From the NCBI GenBank assembly GCA_947462335.1, contig OX381707.1:18354404-18418403 (forward strand): DNA of 64,000 nt, written 5' to 3'. This DNA is from Harmothoe impar (lineage: Eukaryota > Annelida > Polychaeta > Phyllodocida > Polynoidae). The position numbers were made by a program, and so were the translations under genes. Under the pieces are notes generated by a model. That model was not told where the DNA came from and did no database searches. It was given only the letters and a program-made list of their open reading frames with translations. Numbering within the stretch: position 1 is the first letter of the stretch; each line of letters opens with the position of its first letter. This document shows, piece after piece, positions 30,737-42,779 of the stretch.

Positions 30737-31012
30737 CTTCTCTTGGTCTACCTACATCCACCTAAAATTCGTTTTTCCCTCACATGGATGGTTAGAAATA
30801 TCACCAGCACTTGGAGGTGAACCCAGGACCTTCAGACTATGATTTACAATCAAGTTTGCTGTACAGTAACAGAAGATTCTGCTGTCCCTATACAGTACAT
30901 AGTGCTGTAAATATACAAAAGCTCACTTGCTGTAGGTCTACAACACAATCTACTGGAACCTAAGTTGCCCCCAGTATTTGGTGTACAGGAACACTACTTA
31001 CTTCTAACAGTG

Positions 31013-32291
31013 AGTGATTGCCGAAACCAAGCAAAATCCAAGTTCAAGGTCATAGTAGTAGTTACCAGAGCCTTCCTGTGAAAGGATCTGGGAACGAGGG
31101 TCGTATCATTGAGGCAGGTATTAGGTCAGGTCACGTGGAGGCAGGTGAGGCAGTTGGGGGATTCCAACTGCAAGGGCTCCATATCCCAGGGAACAGGGGA
31201 ACTACAACATTGCTGTGTGTTCTCTCCAACTCAGCATGTCTGAGAAAATGCCATCATACTCAAGTACTACCACATGCAACAACTAGTCAATGATACACCC
31301 ATATCAAAAGGACTCCCCCCTCTATACCTGCTTCATATGAGAGGCATGAACTGTTTGAGAATAGAGAAATCTAGGCTAGTTGACTTGACATGGGATTGTC
31401 CATGAAGTAGTTCCACTGAATCAAAAAAGAGGAAATAATTAAAATGATATGTGCTGTATAAACTTGCAGATGAAGCTTTGAAGGAGCTTCAGTGCTTGTG
31501 GTTGAAAAGAATATATTAGATTGTCTCTTATTAGCACTCTAGCTGCCCCATTGAAGCCTACAATAACTAGTTCCCCAAACTGGCACGGATGGCACCACTG
31601 GATTGGGATCTCACCACTCCATATCCATTTGGCTCCTGAACTGAATCAAAGTATGTAGTTTAACACTAGGGGGAGTAGCAATTCCCCCCCCCCCCCTTGT
31701 GAGGGAGGTCTAAGACATAACTGCAGGAGCTGCAGGACTCGTCTGTAACTAGAAACTGCTTCCCACCTAGTGTAACTAAATATTCCTGTCAAGTTAGCAC
31801 TCACCCATTGTTTCCCTTCCCGCAGAGCGGCCTACAGAACTGTAAGTAACTAGACACAGTCGTAAGGATGATTGACATGCTTAAGACAAATTCCTGAATG
31901 CTTATAGTAAGGGTATTTGCTTCTTTTCGCAAAAAGGTCCATCCTTTATCTAAGCCTTAAAGGGGCAATCTCACCACTCGCACTTAACGACATAATAGAC
32001 TAGAACAGTACCAGAAATTTGAATGGGACACGCTCGGTTATTATGCAACTTTAATACGCACACACGAGACATCTCATTGTGCATTATTAACATGTGGCTC
32101 CCACAAGGATCATGACTACTTCAATGTCAAGTACTAAGTGAATTAGTTATTCTGATCACAAACAATGAACTCTTCCCAACTAACACCAATCATTTTCATA
32201 TAAAAATGTTACCTGACTGTATCAGTTGTAGAGCATACTTCTAAAGTGTCAACTACATTGCTATATTCCCTTGAGACATTAACCTACAAAC

Positions 32292-32295
<4 letters not shown>
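31013..32295. other. Segmentally duplicated non-coding DNA
   Basis: No gene. 31285-31690 matches 45165-45860 (for example TCTAGGCTAGTTGAC, TTGTGGTTGAAAAGAATAT and CCATTTGGCTCCTGAACT). 32110-32180 matches 34975-35060. These are flank copies from expansion of the secreted-gene cluster. Confidence 0.65.

Positions 32296-32354
<59 letters not shown>
32296..32354. repeat. (TA)n microsatellite
   Basis: About 29 TA units without interruption. Confidence 0.95.
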
Positions 32355-32357
<3 letters not shown>

Positions 32358-32728
32358 TAATATACCATGGGAGCCAGTTCACTGTGGTGATAAGTGCATT
32401 CACCCTATCCTCCTTTTCCACCATTAAGATTTAAAATCACTGCCACGCCATGATATTGAAAGAATATGGTGATGTAAATGCATTAATGCACAGATTCCTT
32501 GTGCTGACCGTCCAGGATGATACGCCAAATACTTCAAACAATGTATCAATACAGTACCGGTTTGCACTTAGATGGAGAACAAATAGAGAGAAGCAAATAA
32601 TAACAAAAACTGGGCACACAATTTTATTCATATCTGTCTTATCAAGATACTGTGGCTTCGTGGGATACTGTCCCAGCCCCCACTCGTGACATACAACAGA
32701 GACGATATCAATGGGCGTTGGCATTTGT

Positions 32729-33952
32729 CTATATATTTATATGTGGTACATTCCTGTTTTGATGCTGCTGACCTTGCTGGATGCCATTGTTATAGCTGCA
32801 GCCACCTTTTGCTCTGTGCGAGCCTCTACATACACAGCACACGTGTTATTTATGGCAAGGATTATACTGGCAGGAAGTAAAGTTCCAGCTCGCACAGACA
32901 TCGTCCGGGCACCATATCCTCGGCGTTGACGGTTTGCTGGAGCCACCTGGCTTCCCTGACTGAGAAGGACCTTGGAGGAGACGCATGGCTTCCACATAAG
33001 CCTTGGTACTCTCAATACCGAAGTGAGTGGCGTTCGCTGTATGTTCTGCTGCCGTGTATCTGACCTCTCCAGAAGCCACCTTGGTCGTCACGTCATGTTC
33101 ATACTTTGCCACCGCCTTGGGCATGTAGGTAGGCCTAATCTCTTTGAGGGTTATATATTTAAAGTGTTCCAAATACCCCTGGACGTCGAACCGAGCGTCG
33201 TTTGCCTTAATGATGCACTCAGTCACACACACCATACAGTATACCAGCTCTCTATAAGACATCTCCTCATAGCTTTTATCTAAAGGTAGATGAAAATCTG
33301 GACGGATCCAATGTCGTGATCGCTTTCTGCGTGCCGACTCACTTGACCAATGGAAGCCAGACATGCCACCACCCTCACTTTGTAGGGGTAATCCTGCGTT
33401 GTTGACATCTCCAGTAGCCAGCCCTAGAGCCTGAAGGCCTAAACCAACAGACTCTAATCCAGCTTGAAGAGTTGTCGCTGCTGTAGTGCTGCCTCCGGAA
33501 GCCGAAGCCAGCGATCCGTCTGCGTAGAACAGCTGACGTTGGAAGCCATGCTCACCCTCCAGTGTCGATCCGGCACCCGGGGTCTTAGGCTTAAACCCTG
33601 GAGGTGGCTTCTGCGTGTCCGGCTTCTTCCCCGATCCGCCATCTTGGTCCGCAGCCAGTTCCTCCTCCAGCTTAGCGTTCTGCAGATTAATCGCTGCCAG
33701 CCGTTCCTCCAGTGCCTTCATCTCCAGTTTACGTTTCAGTATGGCTTGCTTCTCCTCCGCCTGTTTAAGTTGAAGAGACACATTCTGATCCCTATCCATT
33801 GCTGGAGATCCCGGTTCCTCCGCCTTGCGCAACTCGAAGGCTTCGTCTTCCTCTTCGTCTAACCCACCTTTTGAATGTGTGGGTTTAGCACATTGGGGAC
33901 ACGCCGACTTACGATGGTCATAAACAAAGGCGCAGCTCCTGCAGGGCTGCAT
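32729..33952 (-). pseudogene. DIRS/tyrosine-recombinase-type gag-like gene broken by one stop
   Basis: The frame opens with a zinc-ribbon-like MQPCRSCAFVYDHRKSACPQC and has a predicted coiled coil at residues ~57-105 (LKQAEEKQAILKRKLEMKAL). A helical domain follows (YEEMSYRELVYCMVCVTECI), then a C-terminal knuckle CASWNFTSCQYNPCHK. A TAA at 32848-32846 falls inside that knuckle. The same frame continues 39 codons with HVCCVCRGSHR, which completes the C..C..C..H..C pattern known from DIRS and Ngaro gag proteins. So a single nonsense change truncates it. No recombinase or RT is adjacent. 20-bp direct repeats border it at 32731-32750 and 34189-34208. Confidence 0.6.
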
Positions 33953-34208
33953 GGCTGTGATTCAAGTCAAAAAATTAATTAACTAATCACGGTAAATATG
34001 ACACAAAGCAAGCGAGCATCGAGCTGTCCCACCTCTCTGGGCGGCGCTCTGGCGTAAACAAAGGTGGTAACCAACGTACACACACCGCCTAGATACATAA
34101 CATAGGGGGCGCTCCTTACCGGGTAACAGAGGTTTGGCGCGCGCGAATGACCTGACCAATAGCGGAAACAAGGGACTCGTATCCAACCATATATTTATAT
34201 GTGGCACA
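32731..34208. repeat. Direct repeats flanking the gag-like gene
   Basis: ATATATTTATATGTGGTACA at 32731-32750 and ATATATTTATATGTGGCACA at 34189-34208 match at 19 of 20 positions. They may be element termini or split direct repeats as in DIRS/Ngaro, or a long target duplication. Confidence 0.6.
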
Positions 34209-34531
34209 GAATATTCTATCATGATGATTACATGGCTTTAGTTTCTGAATACTTTAGAACTAGAACCTCAATATCAAATCTATAACCTCCATGAACTTGT
34301 AAATGGTTGCATTTTCCCTGCCTATATAACCCTGCTTCCAATCTCTGAAGCATTTTCAGGTTTCCAAAGCCAAAAGCCAATCAAATTACAAAACTGTATG
34401 CTGAAAACAGCTTATATGTCTGTTAGTTACTAAAAATAGTAAGTAGGGCATCTGGATAAACTTAATAGGACTGCACTAGTGTAGTCACCTAATGGAACTT
34501 GAGAAAGCTGGCAGAGGAGTTAATGCCTTAC
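34209..34531. other. Non-coding DNA next to relic unit D
   Basis: AT-rich, no gene. No third exon of unit D is found here or further left, so D has lost its downstream part. Confidence 0.5.
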
Positions 34532-34706
34532 CATTTACATGTACATCAAGGAGGGAGTGGCAGATGGGGACAGCTCTGTGTGTTGGGTATAAGACAGGAT
34601 GTGCTGCATAAGCCTGAACAACATCCCCAAACCCTCCAGTGTAGAGCCTTCCAGCACCGACCACCGGATAACCTCTGCAGTTCCAGCATCTTCCCTTCCA
34701 CTGGGA
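34532..34706 (-). pseudogene. Relic exon 2 of the six-cysteine secreted family (unit D)
   Basis: The minus-strand sequence keeps the end of exon 2, with SPVEGK-like coding at 34706-34690 and a GGFGDVVQAYAAHPV stretch. It ends near DVHVNG at a GTAAGG donor at 34531-34526. A frameshift lies between the SPVEGK part and the Gly-rich part. No matching first exon or cysteine exon is present nearby. It most resembles units E and F. It is a non-functional remnant left by duplication and deletion. Confidence 0.7.
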
Positions 34707-36220
34707 AATTGGAATACCATTTTTTATTCATTTCTACGTAATACAATGTAATATGATAAAAAAGGGATAGTGCAAATCTTGAACCTAGTGTTATATAATA
34801 AACAAAACAAAACACATAAAAAAATCCAACTCAGCTAATATAAGCTATGTTTGAATGTTCCATAAAGCAGTGACATGGAGTATGCTTTGTAATAATGCAC
34901 AAGTACAAAGGACCTTTACATTATGATGTAGCATCTCATGCATTAATCAAAAGGACATGGATTCCCACAGTGATTACCAATTCAGTTTTATATTCCACTT
35001 TAATCTCAAGTACTAAGTGAATTTGTTATTCTTATCACAAACAATGACATCCTCCCAACTAACACTAATTATTCACCCATAAACAGTTAGACTGGCACGA
35101 TTAGATGTAGCTACATCATGACATTGTAATCCCATAGGGCATACATTAACCTACAAACTTTGTACATGAACCATCATCATAAAGAACTGACCTTTATGTC
35201 AACCTAAAGGTAACAGACCTAGATTACAACTATCCCTAATTCAAGCCTCTTTTCATTGGACTCTTTCCCAACTAAGATGATAAAATTGACCTACATCAAT
35301 GATTAGCTGAAACCCCTGGGTATATACTTCATTTCTGAACTGGGTACATAATTACTGTTACCAAACTTATTAGGTGCTTGAATGTAAGATGTGTAATAAC
35401 ATAACTTCAGCATGACGTTCTTTTCATCGAGAGGAAAACCCCCGCCCCCTACCCCACAGTCAAAAATCGGCACGCATTCACTATAGAACAATGTCTATGC
35501 ATAATTCACCCTGTTCAATTGATATTGTGTGTTTTTTTCTGAGATCCAGAAATTAGCTATTTTCAAGCAATTGATTCCCATTATTGTGTTGATGTCTATT
35601 GAATCATGATGCGCAATACATACCATAGATGACATTAGAGAACCTGATTTTGTGGGTTAACAAACGGTTTTCCAAAATTACTAAATATTAAAGTCCAAAC
35701 AATTCTGTTCCTATCTGACCACTTCCCCTGGGACTCACTAGATGTCACCTATGAGACCGCTTTCCACTGCAGGCCAGACTCGCTCAACCAGTACCGTTTT
35801 CCACCACAAGGGCTGCAAATGGGACTGGTGCAACTGCTATACTTAGATTGTTACTTCCTGTCAGGCTGTGCACAGGAATTGGTGTACAGGATTTGATTGG
35901 TCAACTCCTGAGAAAAGGTTAGTAAAACAAGTTTTTCTATGAGTTTGCCCAGACTCTACTGTTATAGAGTCGGGGCCTGAGACTGCTGCAGGCCAGACAG
36001 TCATGATGAGTGAGGCTAGTTTGTAATTCCATCAAGAGGCGTCCTTGCATTAGTGTTCAACCCCCCCCCCCCCATCCTGCATCACACAGTAGTCTACACA
36101 GGTGGTTGTCATTTAGCAAGATGCTGGCGGCCCTCGAACCTGGTGGCTCCAACTATATATACTATGTAAAATGTTAAAATCAATATTGTATCCTTCAAGA
36201 TCCATTTTAACTGCAATACA
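34707..36220. other. Non-coding DNA with duplicated segment
   Basis: No gene. 34975-35060 repeats part of 32110-32180. A C-run lies near 36061. Otherwise nothing is recognised. Confidence 0.5.
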
Positions 36221-37068
36221 CACTGTTAGAAGTAAGTAGTGTTCCTGTACAGCAACTATTGGGGGCAACTTTGGTTCCAGTAAATTCTGCTGTAGACCTA
36301 CAGTAGAATCTACTGTAGACACAGACCTGAGTTCTAACAAGGCTCACATATTCAACATCTTGGAGATTTGAACCCCCAGGTTCCAATCCATACACCAGTG
36401 AATCCATGTCAGGTGCATTGAAACACCTCCTACTTATGTGTGAATGGTAATGAGGTCAACACAGGATCCCTGGGGACAATTTTAGAACTAGACTTTTCAT
36501 GTCTTATGGGTTAATATGAAAATTATCCTATTGCAGTAATGTACTAATAAGGACTGAACTACCATTAGTTGGAGTGTAATCTTGATGGCCTACGATGTTT
36601 TTCAAAGTAAATTTTACTATCTTTCATGCAGATTGTTGAGATACATTGATTTTATCCTCTGCATATTTTCAATAGTAACATTTCAGTGTACCAAAAAATA
36701 TTATACTTTAGAATTGCATAAGGAGAAATGTAGTTTGTGTGAGAGTTTCCTGCCGGGACTGGAACTGCTGACCCTCAGACTACATCTCCCACGGCTCTAC
36801 CAACTGAGCTAGAGGGGCAATCACTTATATGTAGCCTGCATCAATAGGCTTTTGAAAAGATCAGGTCATATTTGAGCTGTGTAGTATGGTACTCCCTCCA
36901 ATCTCTCTGCTCTCTCTCCCTCTGATTGCTGGTTATGGGATTCGAACCTGCATCTACAGTAACAGAATTGTATGTGTACAGCAAAAGTTGCTGTATTATT
37001 TTTTAAAGCTAAAGTACTGTATAGTTACAGCACATATTGCTGTTCACGAACAACAACTTTTTACAGTG
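36221..37068. mobile_element. CACTG-ended DNA transposon (copy 2, inverted)
   Basis: It starts CACTGTTAGAAGTAAGTAG and ends CAACAACTTTTTACAGTG, the reverse orientation of 29204-31012. CA flanks both sides. The interior includes a tRNA-like sequence at 36755-36822. It is shorter because it lacks the insertions present in copy 1. Confidence 0.7.
36755..36822 (-). repeat. tRNA-like sequence with strong A-box
   Basis: The minus strand begins GCCCCTCTAGCTCAGTTGG then GTAGAGC, an almost ideal tRNA D-arm. The anticodon stem does not pair and the B-box is degenerate (CAGTTCCAGTCCC). It is a SINE head or tRNA pseudogene. Confidence 0.5.
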
Positions 37069-37215
37069 CATATACCGTGGCTCCCCGTCTGTAACACATA
37101 CCACGAGAGGAGTGAGCTGGAGCTCCCCCTAGAGTGAAACTGAGCTATGGTGGCAGTAGGGTTTCAGCTCAATCATATATATGCATGTCGCGAAGAACCT
37201 GCCAAGTCACTAGAC

Positions 37216-37520
37216 GCCACCCATTTTACCTGTAATCTTAAAAAGCCAACTTTTCCGGCAATCTTAATCAATTTCCAGGCCTATCCTCTAGATGGCACCA
37301 CTGTAAGTTGGTAACATTGCTGTATATATGGGGGCTCTGCCCCGCAACCCCCTTTTCTTTCTCTCTATTTTTTCTCCTCTTCTTTTTTGAAACTGTAATT
37401 GAACTATAACCGAACCCATTTTCCTTCAGACTTACAGTGGTGCCATCTAGGGAAGAGGGGAGAATCATTAAGTTTGTCCGGAAAATGTTTTTTTTAAGAT
37501 TACAGGTGAATTGGGTGGTT
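37216..37520. repeat. Fold-back element (CCACCCATTTTACCTGTAATC ends)
   Basis: The left end CCACCCATTTTACCTG and the right end CAGGTGAATTGGGTGG are inverted, both with AATCTTAAA/TTTAAGATT inside. Inner arms share GATGGCACCACTGTAAG. It is a probable MITE of ~305 bp. Confidence 0.75.
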
Positions 37521-37869
37521 TGTCTCTTGTTGCATCAGACATAGTGTGGGAGAAGAATGGATTTCTTCATGCTAAAATCTATCAAACATGCAGAGAAGAG
37601 TGTATTTGACGTGATGTAAAAAGTCATAAGATGTCACATGCAACAGTGATTAAATAAAGATGTATCCTCAGTTATAGACTCTAGCTACTCATTGCTGAGT
37701 CATTGTAGTTCATCATCAATTTCAGGCGTCACCCTAGTACTCTGCCTAGCGGTGTTCAAAGTAAGAAAAAAAGACTGACATAAATTTCTTCATCCACACT
37801 CAAAGCGATAAAAAAAATAATGATAATTAAATTAAACCTACAAATGTCGTTTTATTGGTATATTTTTCA

Positions 37870-40800
37870 TTAAACTGCCACCATGCAAGGGTCAAGACGG
37901 TATGTATATTTTCTGTGGCGATAGTTAGACAGGAAGGCTTCTTCACTAGACCTCATCAATCCGGCAGATGTGAGAAGACGGTCATTGTTGTTGCAGAATT
38001 CAGATAGGACCCTTTGAGCAGGAGCAGTGGGGTCACATGATATTGTAGCACTAACTGTCATTGTAGGTTTCATCCACAGGTTCTTGCTCTCATTGGCCAG
38101 GATACACTTGAGGTATGTAAGGCTGCTGCCTGGGTTGCAGACAACATCCCCGGGGAAACGGCAGCCTGAAATATCAAGTCACCACTGTTACTATATGGTA
38201 TACAATACATGCATATATAATCATAATTTTATCAGATAACAAAGTCTAACATCCAAACACAACTGACTCCTGTGTGAATACAAGGATTGATTTGGTAAAT
38301 GTTTATTGTCTTCCACAATTAAAAAAGTGATTGTCTGTGTATTCTTTGGTTGTTTGTCTTGTTACCAACTATACATAATGACTTGATATTAATCGTTTGA
38401 CAAACTGATCATATGAATATGCAATTCAGATCTCAGGTAATTTAAGCAGCATAAGCAAACAGGATAACACAATGATTAAAAACATTAAAAACAGCTTACA
38501 TACAGATGGCTAACAACTACCAAGATGACTATTTCTCTACTTTTTTTTTGATTTTACAATGCGTATTTATTCATGAATGATATTCTAAATACAACAATCA
38601 AAAATATATGTTCTCGACTGTGTTAATTAACAGGCGATTACACATTGGTACATATCTCATGTTCATTCATCAAGTATGTTGGCCAGGTAGCGTCACACAC
38701 ACATACATGTGGTGGAGGACGGTTATGGTCCACTCACAAGAAAATAACATAAAACATTATAGTTATGATCAAACATATGTTAAGTATACGGTGCACATAC
38801 ATAGTGAATTATGATGCAGAAACGATAAAATGGGTTTCAATGTTTCCTTGACACATTTATACAGACAGATTGATTTGCTTTATGGGAGGCCTGTATCTCA
38901 TGGCCTCTTTTAGCTTGGTTGTTTTAGTCTATGAGAGTTGAGACTACATGATTTGTTCTCAGATGGACAATGACTGCTTTATAATATAGCTACTAATAGT
39001 TGTTAAATCGAGTACATGACTTCACAGGTATGGCATGGCGTGTTACTATGTGAGCGGCGTGTGTTGAATATATGTATATATATATATAGCTAGTGTCAGT
39101 TGTTCACTTTTATCTCCTGATACCGAGCCTTTTGGCCTCACTTCTGACTCTCACCAATTTAAGGGCTTCTCTCTTGAACTCATTTTTGTTGGCAGTCAAC
39201 CTACAGGAAGGCGCAAGTGAGTTCCATAGGTCTACCGCCCGGTACAAGGGACTTTTGCGATAACTCAGCTTAATGTCAGGGGGTACATGGAGCTCCAGTG
39301 TATTAGCTGACCGTGTAACTCTACCTGTTGGGTTAGTCCTTTTAGGTGACAACCCAATACTACTACCCTCAAGTACCTCTGAGTATAGGTACTTATGTGT
39401 TAATAGCAATAACTGTATATCATATCTGACATCAACATAATCAATGTTGCACACCTTATGAAGCTCCGCAACCGGATGCTTCATGTTGGTTTTTAAACAA
39501 ACTCGTAGGCCTCGATTCTGGACATGCTGAAGCCTTTTCATGGTGGCCGATGTTAAGCCATTATAGAGAAAACCACAGTATTCAATAACAGGTAGAACAG
39601 TTTGCTTGTATATCATAACAGCTGTTTTTTGGGGCATCATTTTTCTAATTTTACTTAGTAGATAAATCCTATGGCATGCAGTACTGACAGTTTTATTTAC
39701 ACTATGAATAAAATTAAGATTGGCATCTATTGTAATACCTAAATATTCATATTCATTTCTGACATTCAGCGTATGGCCTCCCATTTTCACCACGGGAGGT
39801 ATAGGATTGTTGCTATTAAACATTACAATTTCAGTTTTCTTGGTATTGATACACAGTCCACTAGTGCAGAACCACCTATATATTCTGTGTGCATCGTATT
39901 GCAGCAAATTTTCAGCTATTACAGACGATTTGTGTTTCACATAAAATACAACGTCGTCAGCATACATGGATATAGAACAATGCTTTAGAACTGAAGGTAG
40001 GTTATTAATGACTCTACTTCAAAACATCAAAAATCATTGCAAATATAGATAACTATATAGATGTAGACAGCATATGATATTCACCTCACTGTCTAATTCC
40101 TGGACACTCCGACCCCGACCCTTAGCAATATGTCCCCTGAATTGCCCAGTCATCTGTCCCCCCCCCCCCGCCACTTTTCCTAATCCTGCTCCTAAATCTT
40201 TCTAAACCTTTAGCCTGACTCCCAGTATGAAAGTTCAATGAGATAAAGACACACAAGTGATACAACCTGCTTGCCTCAGAAATACTTAGATTAAGTATGA
40301 GATTGGGATATGGTATTAATCATTTCTTATGCGAATACCAGCCTGACACTGGCCCGAGTATGGTCAGGCAATGGTGTTAAGAATAACTTAAGTGTCTTAC
40401 CATTTACATCAAGGATGGACTGGGAGATGGGGACAGGTCTATGTGCCGGGTATCTTCTCGGGTATACCAAGGGCTGTGCTGCATGGATCTGAACGACATC
40501 TCCAAACCCTCCAGTATAGGCCCCTCCTGCAACACCTCCATACCCAACTCCTGCAGCACCAGGATATAAGACTCCCAGACTTTTCCCTTCTACTGGGGAA
40601 TTTCCGGGTGTGGAATTGGTATCAACTGACACTACTGCAGGCGCTGTTTCCTCATGTCTTGATGCTACCTTTATCTCTGCACCTAGCACTTGGTGAAACA
40701 CTGTCAAGATAAATGACAGGACCACAGTGAGAATTGGTGTGACATAAAGAACAAGCCCTTGTCCCCCCTTATGTCAAAACAAGTCTGTTAGTGAATTTGT

Positions 40801-41250
40801 ATTGAGAAGTATTCCCTCTAGTTTCTATATATCATCGAAATGAACAGATCTAAAACAAAGTCTCAAACTTATTATAAGTCACCGAGGTACGATGCTCAGA
40901 TATATAATTTACACATGCAATCATAAATTTAGTTTCTTGTTGTATAAATTATGTCGGAATTCCTGAAAATATTCATCGTGTTATTGTATGGTTTCTGTGT
41001 GAATCTTTAAGCCGCGCAAAGTGTTTAAATTAACAATGCCATTGGTCGTAATGATGAATGAATGCAGCCATTGTAAATTCGAACTTACTTGCCAGGGCTT
41101 CATTCATGCATCATGTTAACCCTTGGGAACTGCATTACCCCCAGTCTGTATATAATGCATTACAGATCAGTGTCTTAGTAGATTAGATCACTAAGATTAT
41201 GTTACAAGTTACTTACATAGACTGGACAGGAGAAGTGTAGACAGAATCAT
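37870..41250 (-). CDS. Six-cysteine secreted protein family, unit E (209 aa, three exons)
   Basis: Exons: 41250-41217 (MILSTLLLSSL), 40700-40401 and 38165-37870. Donors are GTAAGT and GTAAGA, acceptors ACAG and TTTCAG, introns are phase 1, total 630 nt with TAA. A signal peptide ends near LFHQVLGA. Exon 2 is shorter than in B and C and reads NSPVEGKSLGVLYPG, then GGAYTGGFGDVVQIHAAQP. The last exon has exactly six Cys (CRFPGDVVC, KCIL, SCDP, EFCNNN, DPCM). A truncated reverse transcriptase (39110-40013) sits in intron 2. The TATA-like ATATAAATA is at 41322-41330 and minus-strand AATAAA near 37851. Likely secreted; function unknown. Confidence 0.83.
39110..40013 (-). pseudogene. 5'-truncated non-LTR retrotransposon reverse transcriptase
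   Basis: The frame contains NNLPSVLKHCSISMYADDVV (catalytic YADD box), GLCINTKKTEIVMFN, YEYLGITIDANLNF and LPVIEYCGFLYNGL, then a C-terminal region with RSANTLELHVPP and SYRKSPLYRAVDLWN. This is the RT half of a CR1/jockey/RTE-type element ending in GIRR. A stop lies just upstream of the NNLPS block, and the fingers domain and endonuclease are missing, as expected of incomplete reverse transcription. It lies in intron 2 of unit E in the same orientation as the gene. Confidence 0.85.
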
Positions 41251-42407
41251 GGTACTGCTATAACGGTGTAACACAAAGGCAGCAATGCTGTAGACGTATA
41301 GCAAACTCACACAGACAAGCCTATTTATATGTGTGAGGTTTAATGAACTTTGATATCTCATGTTGCCTAAGGCTGCTAATGTATTATATAAGTGTTAAAC
41401 GATGTATATATGGTAGCAGAAGGTGTCCACAAGGTATGTGACTCAAATAATAAATGGGAGTTTAATTCTAAAGTTAAGAATTCCTAAGACTGCGTAAGGG
41501 GGATAAATCGGACTGAAAGTGTATTCGTAATGGTTGTGATGTATTCTTTATGAATTCATGCATTAAAGGATAAGGTGGAGATTCATTTACCCCCTTTTTC
41601 AAATTCATCAAACATCTATTTTTAAAATGTCCCCATAGAGTGTCATATTTGAGTAGTATACAGCAACAGTTACTCAAGTGCAACTCGATTAAGATAGTTC
41701 TTGATAATGTTAATCTCGTTCAAAATGTATTATAATTATGTATTCAAATTAGATAAAGTGTAACACCTCGTAATAGAGAATGTATATTAGATCAATGGAT
41801 GACCGATTCCTAGCACACACGTTACTAGCATTAACATACAATAACTGGTGGCTATAATAACCAACATATAAGAGGTAGTAGAACTTTAACTAGAACTGTA
41901 GACGCACCATGTGTACATGGTCACAATAATAAATCCGCAGTTTACCTTTACTTTCTATTTCATGTGTGATGTGTGACCTGTATTGAGGATTCTCATAAGA
42001 CATACGTGTGAACTCTGAATGTATGTCATACTCTCATAATAAGGTAATAAAATGCTTTACAGGGAAGAGGCACGTGCATGAATATACAACCTGCAGTGTT
42101 ACATGCAGTATGGGAGATTGTTGGAGTGGTACTGTCATGTGGTCTTGGTGAGAAGTGTCGATGGTCACTCATGGAGACATTATAGTCAATGTTTATTATA
42201 TTGCCAGTATAAGCATTATCTTCTTGGTAATTAAGGGGTGTCTCCATCAAAGACAGTCCACCCGTCCATCCATGAAAATAGACAAAAAAACATCCCTTCA
42301 GCCAGTCTTTCAGTAGTGTAGCTGCAGCGATATTATATGCATATATCAACCTCGTTCTTTTATACCTGTCTTTAATACCTTGTCAGCTTGGCCCTTGTTA
42401 CTGTCTA
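41251..42407. other. Intergenic DNA upstream of unit E
   Basis: Unit E promoter region (ATATAAATA on the minus strand at 41322-41330), then AT-rich non-coding DNA with no recognised gene. Confidence 0.5.
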
Positions 42408-42779
42408 AGGCCAAAAAAAAGGTTTGTTTCAGGTAAAATGGGCAGAAAATGTACGGTCGGTAGTTCAGAATTTTTTTAACTTTTATTTTTTAACATGAAA
42501 ATACTGGCCAACCTCTCCGAAGACCCTTAAATCGACCAAAAAAGGGTAAAATTACGGAAATGTTTTCAAAATTGCATAACAAGAATTGCGGTTATTGCCG
42601 CGTAAAAAAATGCCTCAGGCATTTTTATACGCGGCAACAACCGCAATTCTTCCATGTCTACATGGTTGGTTTGTTTGAGGGGAACCCATTCAAGACACCA
42701 AAAAAAGCAGGGCCGGGAAGGGGTTGTCAGGGGGAAGGATGATATTACTTCAAATATGGCATTTCCTATGAAATCCTTG

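Larger units (their letters stand above)
29204..31012. mobile_element. CACTG-ended DNA transposon with nested insertion (copy 1)
   Basis: The left end is CACTGTAAAAAGTTGTTG and the right end is ACTTACTTCTAACAGTG. AG flanks both sides as a 2-bp target duplication. The ends match those of 36221-37068 in the opposite orientation. The interior holds the CCCAGC-ended element at 29463-30384 and SINE heads. No transposase is seen. CACTR termini are known from the CACTA/EnSpm group, and the assignment is tentative. Confidence 0.7.

Noticed and set aside
32731..34208. Target-site duplication of the gag-like insertion
   Set aside because: The 20-bp repeats could equally be element termini, and no independent empty site is available to decide.
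34532..34706. A sixth functional secreted gene
   Set aside because: Only the end of exon 2 remains, with a frameshift, and no first or third exon can be found nearby.
36755..36822. Functional tRNA gene
   Set aside because: Good D-arm, but the anticodon stem does not pair and the T-arm is degenerate; treated as a SINE or tRNA pseudogene, as with the other tRNA-like sequences in the window.
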